From Spirochaetota bacterium (lineage in GTDB: Bacteria; Spirochaetota; UBA4802; UBA5550): a stretch of DNA of 64,000 bases. The stretch lies in the NCBI GenBank assembly GCA_003246895.1, contig QKCL01000036.1, forward strand, positions 1-64,000, given 5' to 3'. The notes beneath the pieces are model-generated. The model made no database searches, had not been told where the DNA came from, and worked only from the letters and a program-made list of their open reading frames with translations. The position numbers and the translations under genes were made by a program. Positions 34,921-42,667 of the stretch are shown here, piece after piece. Within the stretch, counting starts at the first letter, position 1. Every line of letters starts with the position of its first letter.

Positions 34921-35847
34921 TTATTCTTCAAAGAGCCATGTGGACAGGTATCTTTCCCCTGAATCCGGCAAAAGCACAGCAACTGTTTTCCCTCTGTTTT
35001 CCTCTCTTGCGGCGATTTCAAGTGCTGCCGTGAGGGCCGCACCGGCAGATATACCAACGAGGATGCCTTCCCTGCGCGCAATATCTCTTGCAGTTTTTCC
35101 AGCATCGTCACTTTCAATTTTTATTATTTCATCAATAATTTCCCTGTTTAAAACCGAGGGGATGAAACCTGCACCAATACCCTGGATTTTATGGGGGCCC
35201 GGTTTTCCTCCGGAAAGTACAGGGGAATCTGCAGGTTCAACCGCAACAATCTTTATATCCGGATTCTTTGATTTTAAGATTTCACCAATGCCTGTTATGG
35301 TTCCGCCTGTACCTACTCCTGCGACAAAAAAGTCAATGTCTCCGCCGGCATCGTTCCATATTTCCAGTGCGGTTGTTCTTCTGTGTGCTTCAGGATTTGA
35401 GGAATTTTCAAACTGTTGAGGCATAAATGAACCAGGAGTATACCTATTTATCTCTTCAGCCTTTTTGATCGCTCCAGGCATTCCTTCGGAACCAGGTGTG
35501 AGTACAATTTCAGCTCCAAGAGCCCTGAGCAGGCTTCTTCTCTCCACGCTCATCGTGTCGGGCATTGTCAGTATGAGTTTATAACCTCTGGCAGCGGCAA
35601 TAAAGGCAAGACCAATTCCAGTATTTCCGCTTGTAGGTTCAATAATGGTTGCTCCCGGCTTCAGGAGACCTTTATTCTCTGCATCATCTATCATTGATTT
35701 TGCAATTCTGTCTTTCACTGAACTCATGGGGTTAAATGATTCAACTTTTGCGATTACTCTGGCATTGAGTCCTTCTGTGAGTCTTTGAAGTTCAATGAGC
35801 GGTGTGTTTCCGATTGCTTCTGTTATGTTGTTTAGTATTCCTGCCAT
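34921..35847 (-). CDS. cysK: Cysteine synthase (O-acetylserine sulfhydrylase)
   Basis: 308 residues from ATG 35847, which follows GGAGAAA; a longer frame to 35895 lacks support. It makes cysteine from O-acetylserine and sulfide with PLP. Lys45 in SSVKDRIAKSM binds PLP, PTSGNTGIG (71-79) binds the substrate carboxylate, and the PLP-phosphate loop reads GVGTGGTITG. The C-terminus (VAVLLPDSGERYLST) is typical of CysK. It lies 19 bases downstream of the Rrf2 regulator, with mnmA after it, so all three are probably one transcript. Confidence 0.94.
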   Translation of the reverse strand: MAGILNNITEAIGNTPLIELQRLTEGLNARVIAKVESFNPMSSVKDRIAKSMIDDAENKGLLKPGATIIEPTSGNTGIGLAFIAAARGYKLILTMPDTMSVERRSLLRALGAEIVLTPGSEGMPGAIKKAEEINRYTPGSFMPQQFENSSNPEAHRRTTALEIWNDAGGDIDFFVAGVGTGGTITGIGEILKSKNPDIKIVAVEPADSPVLSGGKPGPHKIQGIGAGFIPSVLNREIIDEIIKIESDDAGKTARDIARREGILVGISAGAALTAALEIAAREENRGKTVAVLLPDSGERYLSTWLFEE

Positions 35848-35866
35848 GGTTTTCTCCTTCAGATTA

Positions 35867-36313
35867 TTAAATATAATACATTGAGCCATTCTCATTTTCT
35901 TTGAATTTCATGTGCTCTTCTTTGAGTCTGCTCAGGGTCCAGTCTGAAAGGTATTTTCTGATTTCTCCATTAAGACCTGTCCATATAAGCTGTGCCGCAC
36001 ACATTCCGCTAACCGGGCATTCAGAGCCCGCTGACAGGCATTCAGTTATAAGTTCTCCCGGGTTAAAGGCTGTTACAATATCCAGGGCTGTTATTTCAGA
36101 AGCTGGCCTTGAAAGTATGTAGCCGCTTTTTTTCCCTTTTGAATTTGCAATGAGACCCGCGATTTTCAGTGACATTATTATCTGGTCCAGGTATTTGGCT
36201 GAGATGTTCTGCCTTGATGCAATGACCTTCTGGAATACCCCCTCTCCTTCAGGTGCAAGGGCGATCTCGATCATTGTCCTGATTCCATATCGGGTTTTTG
36301 TGTTTATTTTCAT
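35867..36313 (-). CDS. Rrf2/IscR-like Fe-S transcription regulator
   Basis: 148 residues of the Rrf2 family. The winged helix is at the N-terminus (MKINTKTRYGIRTMIEIA, then ISAKYLDQIIMSLKIAGLI and SKGKKSGYIL). Three cysteines at 92, 99 and 105 match in position the [2Fe-2S] ligands of IscR (92, 98, 104), with one extra residue in the first gap, so an Fe-S cluster is likely. CymR-type Rrf2 proteins lack these cysteines. The gene heads Rrf2-cysK-mnmA. A 14-bp perfect palindrome overlaps its ribosome site, suggesting autorepression. The start ATG 36313 uses the AGGATA within that palindrome. Confidence 0.9.
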   Translation of the reverse strand: MKINTKTRYGIRTMIEIALAPEGEGVFQKVIASRQNISAKYLDQIIMSLKIAGLIANSKGKKSGYILSRPASEITALDIVTAFNPGELITECLSAGSECPVSGMCAAQLIWTGLNGEIRKYLSDWTLSRLKEEHMKFKENENGSMYYI

Positions 36314-36320
36314 TATTATT

Positions 36321-36334
36321 TATCCTATAGGATA
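36321..36334. promoter_or_regulatory. Palindromic operator of the Rrf2-cysK-mnmA operon
   Basis: TATCCTATAGGATA is a perfect 14-bp palindrome eight bases upstream of the Rrf2 start and contains the AGGATA ribosome site. A TTGACA lies at 36361-36356 on the minus strand, about 22 bases further upstream, so the palindrome sits around the -10/+1 region. Bound regulator would block both transcription and its own translation start (inference). Confidence 0.55.
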
Positions 36335-36355
36335 GGTGGTGTAAATAGCGGGAAT

Positions 36356-36361
36356 TGTCAA
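36356..36361 (-). promoter_or_regulatory. -35 element of the Rrf2 operon promoter
   Basis: Exact TTGACA on the minus strand. The -10 hexamer at 17-18 bases spacing (CACCTA or ACCTAT) is poor, as is common in promoters needing or blocked by a regulator. Confidence 0.4.
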
Positions 36362-36538
36362 CATGTATTGTAGTATAACCGAATTTTTTCTTTAATTGCA
36401 AAGCCTTAACTCTACTGATTGTTTTATGATTTTTTCAGGATCAGTTTTATGAGAAACAATAATTCTGGAACCTATTTGCTGATGATCAACTTTTGGAAGC
36501 TGTATATGGGAAGAGTTAACTTGCACAAGACTGCATAT

Positions 36539-36567
36539 CGGTATCCTTGTTGTGGTCAAGGATACCG
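36539..36567. terminator. Perfect 11-bp hairpin between the repeat gene and the Rrf2 operon
   Basis: CGGTATCCTTG at 36539-36549 and CAAGGATACCG at 36557-36567 are exact complements with a 7-base loop, 30 bases past the stop of the repeat-protein gene. No T-run follows on the minus strand; on the plus strand a TGTTTTTA occurs 7 bases on. It may end the repeat-gene transcript or protect its 3' end. Confidence 0.4.
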
Positions 36568-36596
36568 AGTGCCTGTTTTTATGGGGGTTCTTTGTT

Positions 36597-37034
36597 TCAG
36601 CTTAGAATCTCCCCTGAATCCAGACGTTTTGCTTTGTTTACCCTTTCCCTGTCGCTTTCAGAATTTTCCTCTTTTCTGCGTGTCTTTACAAGGTCATCCC
36701 TTTCCGGGTTTTCGTCAGGGACTTTAAATTTTTCTGTTACCAGCTTTTCTCTAAGTGACGGCTCCCCGGCCATTTTTCTGCGGTCCCTTACAAGATCTTC
36801 TCTCTCAGTGGGAACAGGTGTGTTTAATCGCGTATCCCTTATGAATTCCTCTTTTTCAATTTCCATTTCTTCGTTGACCCTGTACGTTTCGACAAGAGTA
36901 TCACTGTTTTCAAGTTCATTAGCCTCTTTTCTGCGTGTGAGAACAAGTCTTGTTCTCAGCCGTTCTGCATTATCTCTGGGGGAGAAGCCCCTGAAGGTTT
37001 TGTTCAGATTTGTTTTTTTTCCAGGTGGCAGCAT
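36597..37034 (-). CDS. Highly charged protein of seven 17-residue repeats
   Basis: 145 residues with no recognised domain, no signal peptide and no cysteine. From residue 29 to the end it is built of consecutive 17-residue units without gaps: 29-45, 46-62, 63-79, 80-96, 97-113, 114-130 and a partial unit 131-145. The pattern is x-L-V-x-x-R-R-K followed by a variable part ending in D/E (DLVRDRRKMAGEPSLRE, DLVKTRRKEENSESDRE). The rest is rich in K, R, E and D, so disorder or an extended helical form is likely. ATG 37034 follows a perfect GGAGG six bases upstream, which is why I prefer this strand over the opposite frame at 36547-37065. Function unknown. Confidence 0.7.
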   Translation of the reverse strand: MLPPGKKTNLNKTFRGFSPRDNAERLRTRLVLTRRKEANELENSDTLVETYRVNEEMEIEKEEFIRDTRLNTPVPTEREDLVRDRRKMAGEPSLREKLVTEKFKVPDENPERDDLVKTRRKEENSESDRERVNKAKRLDSGEILS

Positions 37035-37150
37035 ATTAACCTCCTTAAATAAAGATAATAACTGAAAGTAATATACTGAAATTTATGGGGATTGTCAAAA
37101 AAGAAGAGTATTGGAGCATAAAGGTATGAAATCCGGGGTGTCTGGTGAAT

Positions 37151-39055
37151 TTATACCCTTTCTTCGTAGAGGTCAACCGGGAATGTGAAGCTGAAATATA
37201 TTCCGTTTCTGTTTTCCATTGTTATTGTTCCTGACATCTGCTCTTCACCGATACTGAAGATGAGGTCAAGCCCGAGAGAGTTCTGGTTTCTGAAATCAAA
37301 ATTTTCAGGGACACCGATGCCATTATCCCGGTATGTAAAATTCAGCACATTGTCCTTGACTGCGGAAAGAGTTATTTCTATTTCCCCGGACATGTCATCT
37401 GGAAAAGCATATTTAAGTGAATTTGTCAGCAGTTCGTTTATTATGAGCCCGAAGGGAATTGCAGTGTCAAGAAGCAGCCGGCAGTCCTCAATATTCAGTT
37501 CGGTTTTAATCTTTTCACTGTTCTCAGGGCCGAATCCCCGCATGATGAGGGATGTTAGTTCGTTAATATATTCAAGAATGGAAATTCTTGAAAGATCGTT
37601 GGTGCTGTAAAGCATCTGATGAACCAGTGAAATCGCCTGGATCCTCTGATCTGTAATATTAACCAGATACTGGATGTCCTTATTGTTTTCAAACTTGTCA
37701 CCCTGAAGCACAAGCATTCCACGGATTATCTGCATTGTGTTTTTAGTTCTGTGGTAAAGCTCGCGGATAAGCGTGTTTTTTTCATCCAGCAGTTTTGTCA
37801 GGTTCATCTCGCTTTCATGGAGTTCATTGTTTGTTGCTACAAGTTCTTCATTGAGAACTTCAAATTCTTCATTCTGGCTTGATAATTCCCTGTTTTGATT
37901 TTCTATCTCCCGTTCATACTCTTTTCTCTGTGTAATATCCCTAATGATATACTGTATCGCATTTTTTGAGTCCACATGTATCTTTGTAGCTGATATTTCA
38001 ATTATAAGGTCAGGCCATTTGCCGTTTTTGACTGATAATTCTTCTATCCTGTTGTCTCCGGCTATGATACTGTCAATCACAGTTTTATCGTATTTTTTTA
38101 TTCGTAGGAAATCCGATGCCGATTTCTGGAAGAGATCATTGCGTGATACCCTGAAAAGCTGTTCAAATGCGCTGTTGCATTTTATGGCCCTGTCCTGATT
38201 CCAGTCAACCCACACTATAGCTTCGTGTGTGTTTTCAAAGATGTAGGAAAACTGCTCTTCTCTGTCGGTGAGTTTTAAACTGAATTGATGTATTTTGCTG
38301 ATGTTGCCGTTCTGGATTCTGGTTCCCAGAATAAGACTTACGGCACCCAGAATCCAGATGATGACATTTATTGAAATAGCCGTGGCACTTTGGTCATGGA
38401 TTTTTTTTCTGTATGTTTCCCATGGAACAGATACAGAAATTGCGCCTCTTATGGAGCCTATCTTGTTGTTCTGGTATCCATGACATTTTATACAGCTGGA
38501 TTCGGTATACATCGCATGTATGTATAAAAAGAATGTCTGGTTGTTTTTTTCAAGCAGGTGGTATTTCTCTACTGTTTTGCCGTTTTGAAATTCCTCCAGT
38601 GCTTTTTTCTCCCATTCATCAGGGGCATTTAATGGATTTATAGGTTTCAGGCTTGTAATGTGCCCCTTGATCCTGTATCTATCATGTGAAAAATTATGAA
38701 CAAGCCTGGTCATGTAGGCCGGGTTTACAAGTGTTAACTTTCGGCCGCCTGGTGTTGTAATATTTTTTTCTTTAACATTTATAAGATATGGGTTTGGCTT
38801 TATTTTATCACTTACAGGAAGATACATTCCTCCCTGGCTTGAAAGCCATCTCCTGTAAAGATAATCCTTTTCAAGATGTGTGGTGGCTATCTCTTTTACT
38901 GTTTCAAATTCGGATTTGTATATGAAATATATATCGGAAACCGTGAATGCAGTGAGCAGGACTGTCCAGAGCAGAATTGAGGTCCAGAAATATCTTTTTA
39001 TAAATATACGGCTTTTGGTATATTTGGAATTTATCTCTTTGATGTTGTTTCCCAT
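37151..39055 (-). CDS. Membrane histidine kinase with c-type heme (DUF3365) sensor
   Basis: 634 residues from ATG 39055; a TTG 20 codons earlier would extend it without a ribosome site. One membrane helix (about 20-42) leads into a periplasmic DUF3365/Tll0287-like domain with a covalent heme motif CIKCH at 188-192. A second helix (about 228-248) follows, then a PAS domain (about 265-385), a coiled coil of repeated NEE/NEL words, a HisKA_2 domain with phospho-histidine in LIRELYHRTKNTMQIIRGM, and an HATPase (INELLTNSLKYAF, DNGIGVP). A redox, gas or small-ligand signal sensed through heme is the likely input. Heme attachment would need cytochrome c maturation proteins, not seen here. Confidence 0.88.
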   Translation of the reverse strand: MGNNIKEINSKYTKSRIFIKRYFWTSILLWTVLLTAFTVSDIYFIYKSEFETVKEIATTHLEKDYLYRRWLSSQGGMYLPVSDKIKPNPYLINVKEKNITTPGGRKLTLVNPAYMTRLVHNFSHDRYRIKGHITSLKPINPLNAPDEWEKKALEEFQNGKTVEKYHLLEKNNQTFFLYIHAMYTESSCIKCHGYQNNKIGSIRGAISVSVPWETYRKKIHDQSATAISINVIIWILGAVSLILGTRIQNGNISKIHQFSLKLTDREEQFSYIFENTHEAIVWVDWNQDRAIKCNSAFEQLFRVSRNDLFQKSASDFLRIKKYDKTVIDSIIAGDNRIEELSVKNGKWPDLIIEISATKIHVDSKNAIQYIIRDITQRKEYEREIENQNRELSSQNEEFEVLNEELVATNNELHESEMNLTKLLDEKNTLIRELYHRTKNTMQIIRGMLVLQGDKFENNKDIQYLVNITDQRIQAISLVHQMLYSTNDLSRISILEYINELTSLIMRGFGPENSEKIKTELNIEDCRLLLDTAIPFGLIINELLTNSLKYAFPDDMSGEIEITLSAVKDNVLNFTYRDNGIGVPENFDFRNQNSLGLDLIFSIGEEQMSGTITMENRNGIYFSFTFPVDLYEERV

Positions 39056-39149
39056 TGATTTTCTCTGTCTTCTGAGAATATATCCTATTTTAACGCAAAT
39101 AGCCAGTTGAGACAAAAAAAATTAGTATTTTCGAAATCATGATTTCTGT

Positions 39150-39178
39150 TTGACTTCATCTTGCTGCTGGGCAATGAT
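39150..39178 (+). promoter_or_regulatory. Candidate promoter of the cyclic-nucleotide-binding gene
   Basis: TTGACT at 39150-39155 and AATGAT at 39173-39178, spacer 17 bases; the start codon is 46 bases downstream. Confidence 0.4.
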
Positions 39179-39224
39179 ATGTTATTGTTACTGAAAATAT
39201 AGTGGGATCAAGGGCACGCCTTTT

Positions 39225-39647
39225 ATGGAAATAACAAAGCTTATACAGAGATTAATGGATTCAAATGATTTTTTTGACAGATTCGACAAGGAAGAGATCG
39301 AGGAATTCCTGAAAGGTTGCAGTGCAAAAACCTTTGAAGATGGGGAATCCATTTATAATGAAGGAGCCAAGGGAAGTACATTCTTTATTGTCATATCCGG
39401 TTCGATTGTGGTATCAAAAAAAGGCCGGAGAATAGATATTGTCAGGGATGGTGAATGTCTGGGAGAGATGGGAGCCATTGCAAGTCTTCCTCGTTCGGCG
39501 AATGCCGAGGCCATCGGTACAGTGATAATGCTTGAGATAGACACCAATCTGATAAATGTCATGTCTGCCAAAATACAGGCAAAACTCTATAAGAATATTG
39601 CTCTCCTCGTATCCCAGAGGCTCAGAAAAAGGCTCGGCCACGTTTAG
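39225..39647 (+). CDS. Stand-alone cyclic-nucleotide-binding domain protein
   Basis: 140 residues, essentially one Crp/cNMP-binding domain (about 15-130): GCSAKTFEDGESIYNEGAKGSTFFIVISGSI, then the phosphate-binding cassette GECLGEMGAIASLPRSANAEA, in which Glu and Arg positions for cyclic nucleotide contact are kept. There is no DNA-binding or enzymatic domain, so it must act through a partner. The terminator that follows is perfectly symmetric and also serves hppA from the other side. Confidence 0.88.
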   Translation: MEITKLIQRLMDSNDFFDRFDKEEIEEFLKGCSAKTFEDGESIYNEGAKGSTFFIVISGSIVVSKKGRRIDIVRDGECLGEMGAIASLPRSANAEAIGTVIMLEIDTNLINVMSAKIQAKLYKNIALLVSQRLRKRLGHV

Positions 39648-39670
39648 AGGAATTTATCCTGATTAAAAAA

Positions 39671-39698
39671 GAAAAAGCGTGGAAGACCACGCTTTTTC
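39671..39698. terminator. Bidirectional terminator
   Basis: GAAAAAGCGTGG at 39671-39682 and CCACGCTTTTTC at 39687-39698 are exact complements over a 4-base loop. A-run on the left and T-run on the right give uridine tracts on both strands, so it ends both the CNBD gene and hppA. Confidence 0.85.
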
Positions 39699-39734
39699 TG
39701 TATATTTTGACATTTGTGTTTGTTTCTGTTTTGA

Positions 39735-41804
39735 TTACAGACCCCAGAAGCTCTTAAGCATTGGAGCTATAACAAGAGACACAACAGCCATGAGTTTTAT
39801 TAGAATGTTCAGTGAAGGTCCTGCAGTATCCTTGAAAGGGTCACCAACTGTATCTCCAACAACTGCTGCTTTATGGGAATCAGAACCTTTTCCGCCTGCT
39901 ACTCCTCCCTCAATCATTTTCTTTGCATTGTCCCATGCTCCGCCTGAGTTAGCCATGAAAATGGCAAGAACAACGCCTGAAACTGTAACACCGATAAGTG
40001 TACCCGCAAGCATTTCAACGCCCACGATGAATCCGATGGCAATTGGTGTCAGTGCGGCAAGAAGACCAGGAGCTATCATTTTTTTGAGAGATGATGATGT
40101 AGAAATATCAACACATTTCTTATAATCGGGCTCTACTTCATTTTTAAGAATACCCGGGTTTTCCCTGAACTGCCTTCTTACTTCCTCAATCATTGAGAAT
40201 GCTGCTTCTCCAACAGCAGTCATTGCCATTGATGAGAAGAGATATGGCAGACATCCGCCCACAAGTACTCCAGTAAGGGCATAAACGTTCATGAGGTCTA
40301 TTGTTTCAAGGCCAACAGATTTTGTGAACGCAGAGAACAGGATGATGGCTGTAAGTGCAGCTGAACCTATGGCAAAGCCCTTTCCTATTGCTGCAGTTGT
40401 ATTTCCAACAGCGTCAAGTTTATCTGTGATTTCCCTTACTTCGTGGGGAAATTCTGACATTTCAGCAAGACCGCCTGCATTATCGGCGATTGGGCCGTAA
40501 GCATCTACTGCAAGCTGAACACCCAGTGTCATTAGCATACCAAGTGCAGATATACCGACACCGTAAAGGCCTGTCATTGTGTTACTCGCGATCATTACCG
40601 CTCCGATAATTATAATTGGAGGGAAACATGATGTCATCCCCACTCCCATACCTGTAATAAGTGTAGTCGCAGGGCCAGTTTCGCATGCTTTAACAATTTT
40701 CATTACAGGTTTTGTCCCTGTTCCTGTGTAGTATTCTGTAAGAATACCTATAAGAGTTCCGGCGATCATACCCATAACTGCAGGTACAAAAACACTGTAT
40801 TCGTTAAATCCGGAAAATTTACCGTTTCCGAAGAAATAATAGCTGAGGCCGAATGTAAAAATTGCAGCCAGTACAGCAGCTCCCATTGTACCCTTGTTAA
40901 GTGCAAGGCTTGGAGACTGTCCCTCTTTTACTCTTACGATAAAGATACCCATGAATGCGGCAAGGATTCCCACTGCAGCGAGAATTAACGGGAATAGTGC
41001 TAGTATAATTTTGAGGTCATCACTTCCTGCAAAGGCAATACCAAGAATCATACTACCTACGATAGAACCTACATAAGACTCGAAAAGGTCCGCTCCCATA
41101 CCGGCAACGTCACCAACGTTGTCACCAACATTATCTGCGATTGTAGCAGGGTTTCTAGGGTCGTCTTCGGGAATTCCGGCTTCAACCTTACCTACAAGGT
41201 CAGCTCCTACGTCTGCAGCTTTGGTAAAGATACCACCGCCGACACGGGCAAAAAGTGCGATTGAACTTGCCCCGAGGCTGAAACCTGAAATTACAGGAAA
41301 TACCACAGTGGAGAGTTCAGTAACTCCTGAGCCATAGAACTGGATTCCTATTGCAAGAAGCATTCCGATACCCAGTACAGCAAGACCTACAACGCTCATA
41401 CCCATTACACTTCCTCCAATAAAGGAAACTTTCAGGGCATGGCTGATGCCTTTTGTAGCAGCCTGTGTAGTTCTTGAGTTTGCGGCTGTTGCAACTTTCA
41501 TTCCTATGAAGCCGGCAAGTGCAGATGTAAGCGCTCCGCAGGTAAATGAAGCTGCCTGAAATTTTAACATTCCGTTATTTGCAACTGCAAGGAAAACCGC
41601 AGCAATCACAACGAATGGAATCAGAACCTTGTACTCTCTCATAAGGAAAGCCATTGCACCGTCTGCAACATAACCGCTGATACGTTTAAGTTCTTCGTTT
41701 TCAACGGGCTGCTTGAAAATCCAGGCGGATCTGAGGGCAGCATAGCCCAGTGCGAGTAAGCTTCCTGCCGCCAGAGCAGCAAGGCAAATAGTGAATATAC
41801 TCAT
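39735..41804 (-). CDS. hppA: Membrane-bound K+-dependent pyrophosphatase (ion pump)
   Basis: 689 residues with about 16 membrane segments. It hydrolyses pyrophosphate and pumps H+ and/or Na+. The active-site signature [21 protein letters not shown] and the C-terminal [22 protein letters not shown] block are intact. The segment [18 protein letters not shown] carries Ala and Gly at the positions that are Lys and Thr in K+-independent enzymes, so it should be K+-dependent. Many K+-dependent members pump Na+; I cannot decide between ions here. The ATG 41804 has AGAGGA upstream. It is a single-gene unit ending in a shared terminator. Confidence 0.95.
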   Translation of the reverse strand: MSIFTICLAALAAGSLLALGYAALRSAWIFKQPVENEELKRISGYVADGAMAFLMREYKVLIPFVVIAAVFLAVANNGMLKFQAASFTCGALTSALAGFIGMKVATAANSRTTQAATKGISHALKVSFIGGSVMGMSVVGLAVLGIGMLLAIGIQFYGSGVTELSTVVFPVISGFSLGASSIALFARVGGGIFTKAADVGADLVGKVEAGIPEDDPRNPATIADNVGDNVGDVAGMGADLFESYVGSIVGSMILGIAFAGSDDLKIILALFPLILAAVGILAAFMGIFIVRVKEGQSPSLALNKGTMGAAVLAAIFTFGLSYYFFGNGKFSGFNEYSVFVPAVMGMIAGTLIGILTEYYTGTGTKPVMKIVKACETGPATTLITGMGVGMTSCFPPIIIIGAVMIASNTMTGLYGVGISALGMLMTLGVQLAVDAYGPIADNAGGLAEMSEFPHEVREITDKLDAVGNTTAAIGKGFAIGSAALTAIILFSAFTKSVGLETIDLMNVYALTGVLVGGCLPYLFSSMAMTAVGEAAFSMIEEVRRQFRENPGILKNEVEPDYKKCVDISTSSSLKKMIAPGLLAALTPIAIGFIVGVEMLAGTLIGVTVSGVVLAIFMANSGGAWDNAKKMIEGGVAGGKGSDSHKAAVVGDTVGDPFKDTAGPSLNILIKLMAVVSLVIAPMLKSFWGL

Positions 41805-41832
41805 TTTTATCCTCTTTTTTTCAGTTATATAT

Positions 41833-41862
41833 AGTATACCAGTTTTTATAAACTGTTTTTAA
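41833..41862 (-). promoter_or_regulatory. Candidate promoter of hppA
   Basis: On the minus strand TTAAAA at 41862-41857 and TATACT at 41838-41833, spacer 18 bases; start codon about 28 bases downstream. Confidence 0.35.
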
Positions 41863-42069
41863 GGCAAATGAGAGACAAATAAATTTATACAGATAGGGTG
41901 AATTTTACATAATTCAGTGGCATCTTATTTCCCCTTTTATATAATGCAAGTTTTTTATAATTCACGTGTTCGATATTGTAATTTTTTCTTGATGGCTGAT
42001 TATTCATGAATTTAACTCTTGAAATGGCCCCGGCACTGAAAGAAAATAAGTTTTTTGGGAGGAGAATAA

Positions 42070-42657
42070 TTGACTCTGGTTCTGGCAAATGAATTCTGCA
42101 GTTATGAAGAGGAGATCAGGAAAAGCCGTTTTCTGGTAAGAGCCATGTATGCAGAGTCCTCTGACGATGCAGTGAACCTGATTGAAAAATACCGTGATCC
42201 CGCGGCCACCCATAACTGCTGGGCATTTGTATCCGGAAACTGCAAAAGATGCTCTGACGACGGAGAACCATCCGGTACCGCAGGGAGGCCCATTCTTTCT
42301 GCAATTGAGTATTCAGGCATCGATCATGTGGCAGTACTTGTGACCAGATATTTCGGCGGAATAAAGCTGGGGGCCGGAGGGCTCATCAGGGCCTATTCCG
42401 GTGTTGCCTCAAGGTGCCTGGGAGAGGCTGATATAGAGGAGATAGTGGAATATTCACTGGTAAAGGTCATGCTGAAATTTGAGTATACAGGAAGGTTTTA
42501 CTCCATACTCAAGAGGTTTGGTGCACTAAAGACTGATGAGATTTTTAGTGACGAAGGTGTTGAAATTGTAGTGAAGATAAAAAAAGATGATCTGCCCCGT
42601 TTTGAAATGAATGTGAGGGATGATTTTTCGGATTCTGCAGAATTTGATCTGCTCTAG
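42070..42657 (+). CDS. YigZ/IMPACT family protein (UPF0029)
   Basis: 195 residues, normal for the family. The N-terminal IMPACT domain contains KSRFLVRA, AATHNCWAF, the block DDGEPSGTAGRPIL and VTRYFGGIKLGAGGLIRAYS. The C-terminal part is the DUF1949 ferredoxin-like domain. The family is linked to translation and stress control, but no bacterial reaction is established. The start is TTG 42070, five bases after a strong GGGAGGAG; there is no in-frame ATG near it. The next gene starts ten bases after the stop. Confidence 0.9.
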   Translation: MTLVLANEFCSYEEEIRKSRFLVRAMYAESSDDAVNLIEKYRDPAATHNCWAFVSGNCKRCSDDGEPSGTAGRPILSAIEYSGIDHVAVLVTRYFGGIKLGAGGLIRAYSGVASRCLGEADIEEIVEYSLVKVMLKFEYTGRFYSILKRFGALKTDEIFSDEGVEIVVKIKKDDLPRFEMNVRDDFSDSAEFDLL

Positions 42658-42667
42658 GGAGTTTTTC

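Noticed and set aside
36547-37065. Plus-strand 172-codon frame opposite the repeat-protein gene
   Set aside because: It is a serine/leucine-rich shadow of the charged repeat protein; the minus strand has the GGAGG site and the exact 17-residue period.
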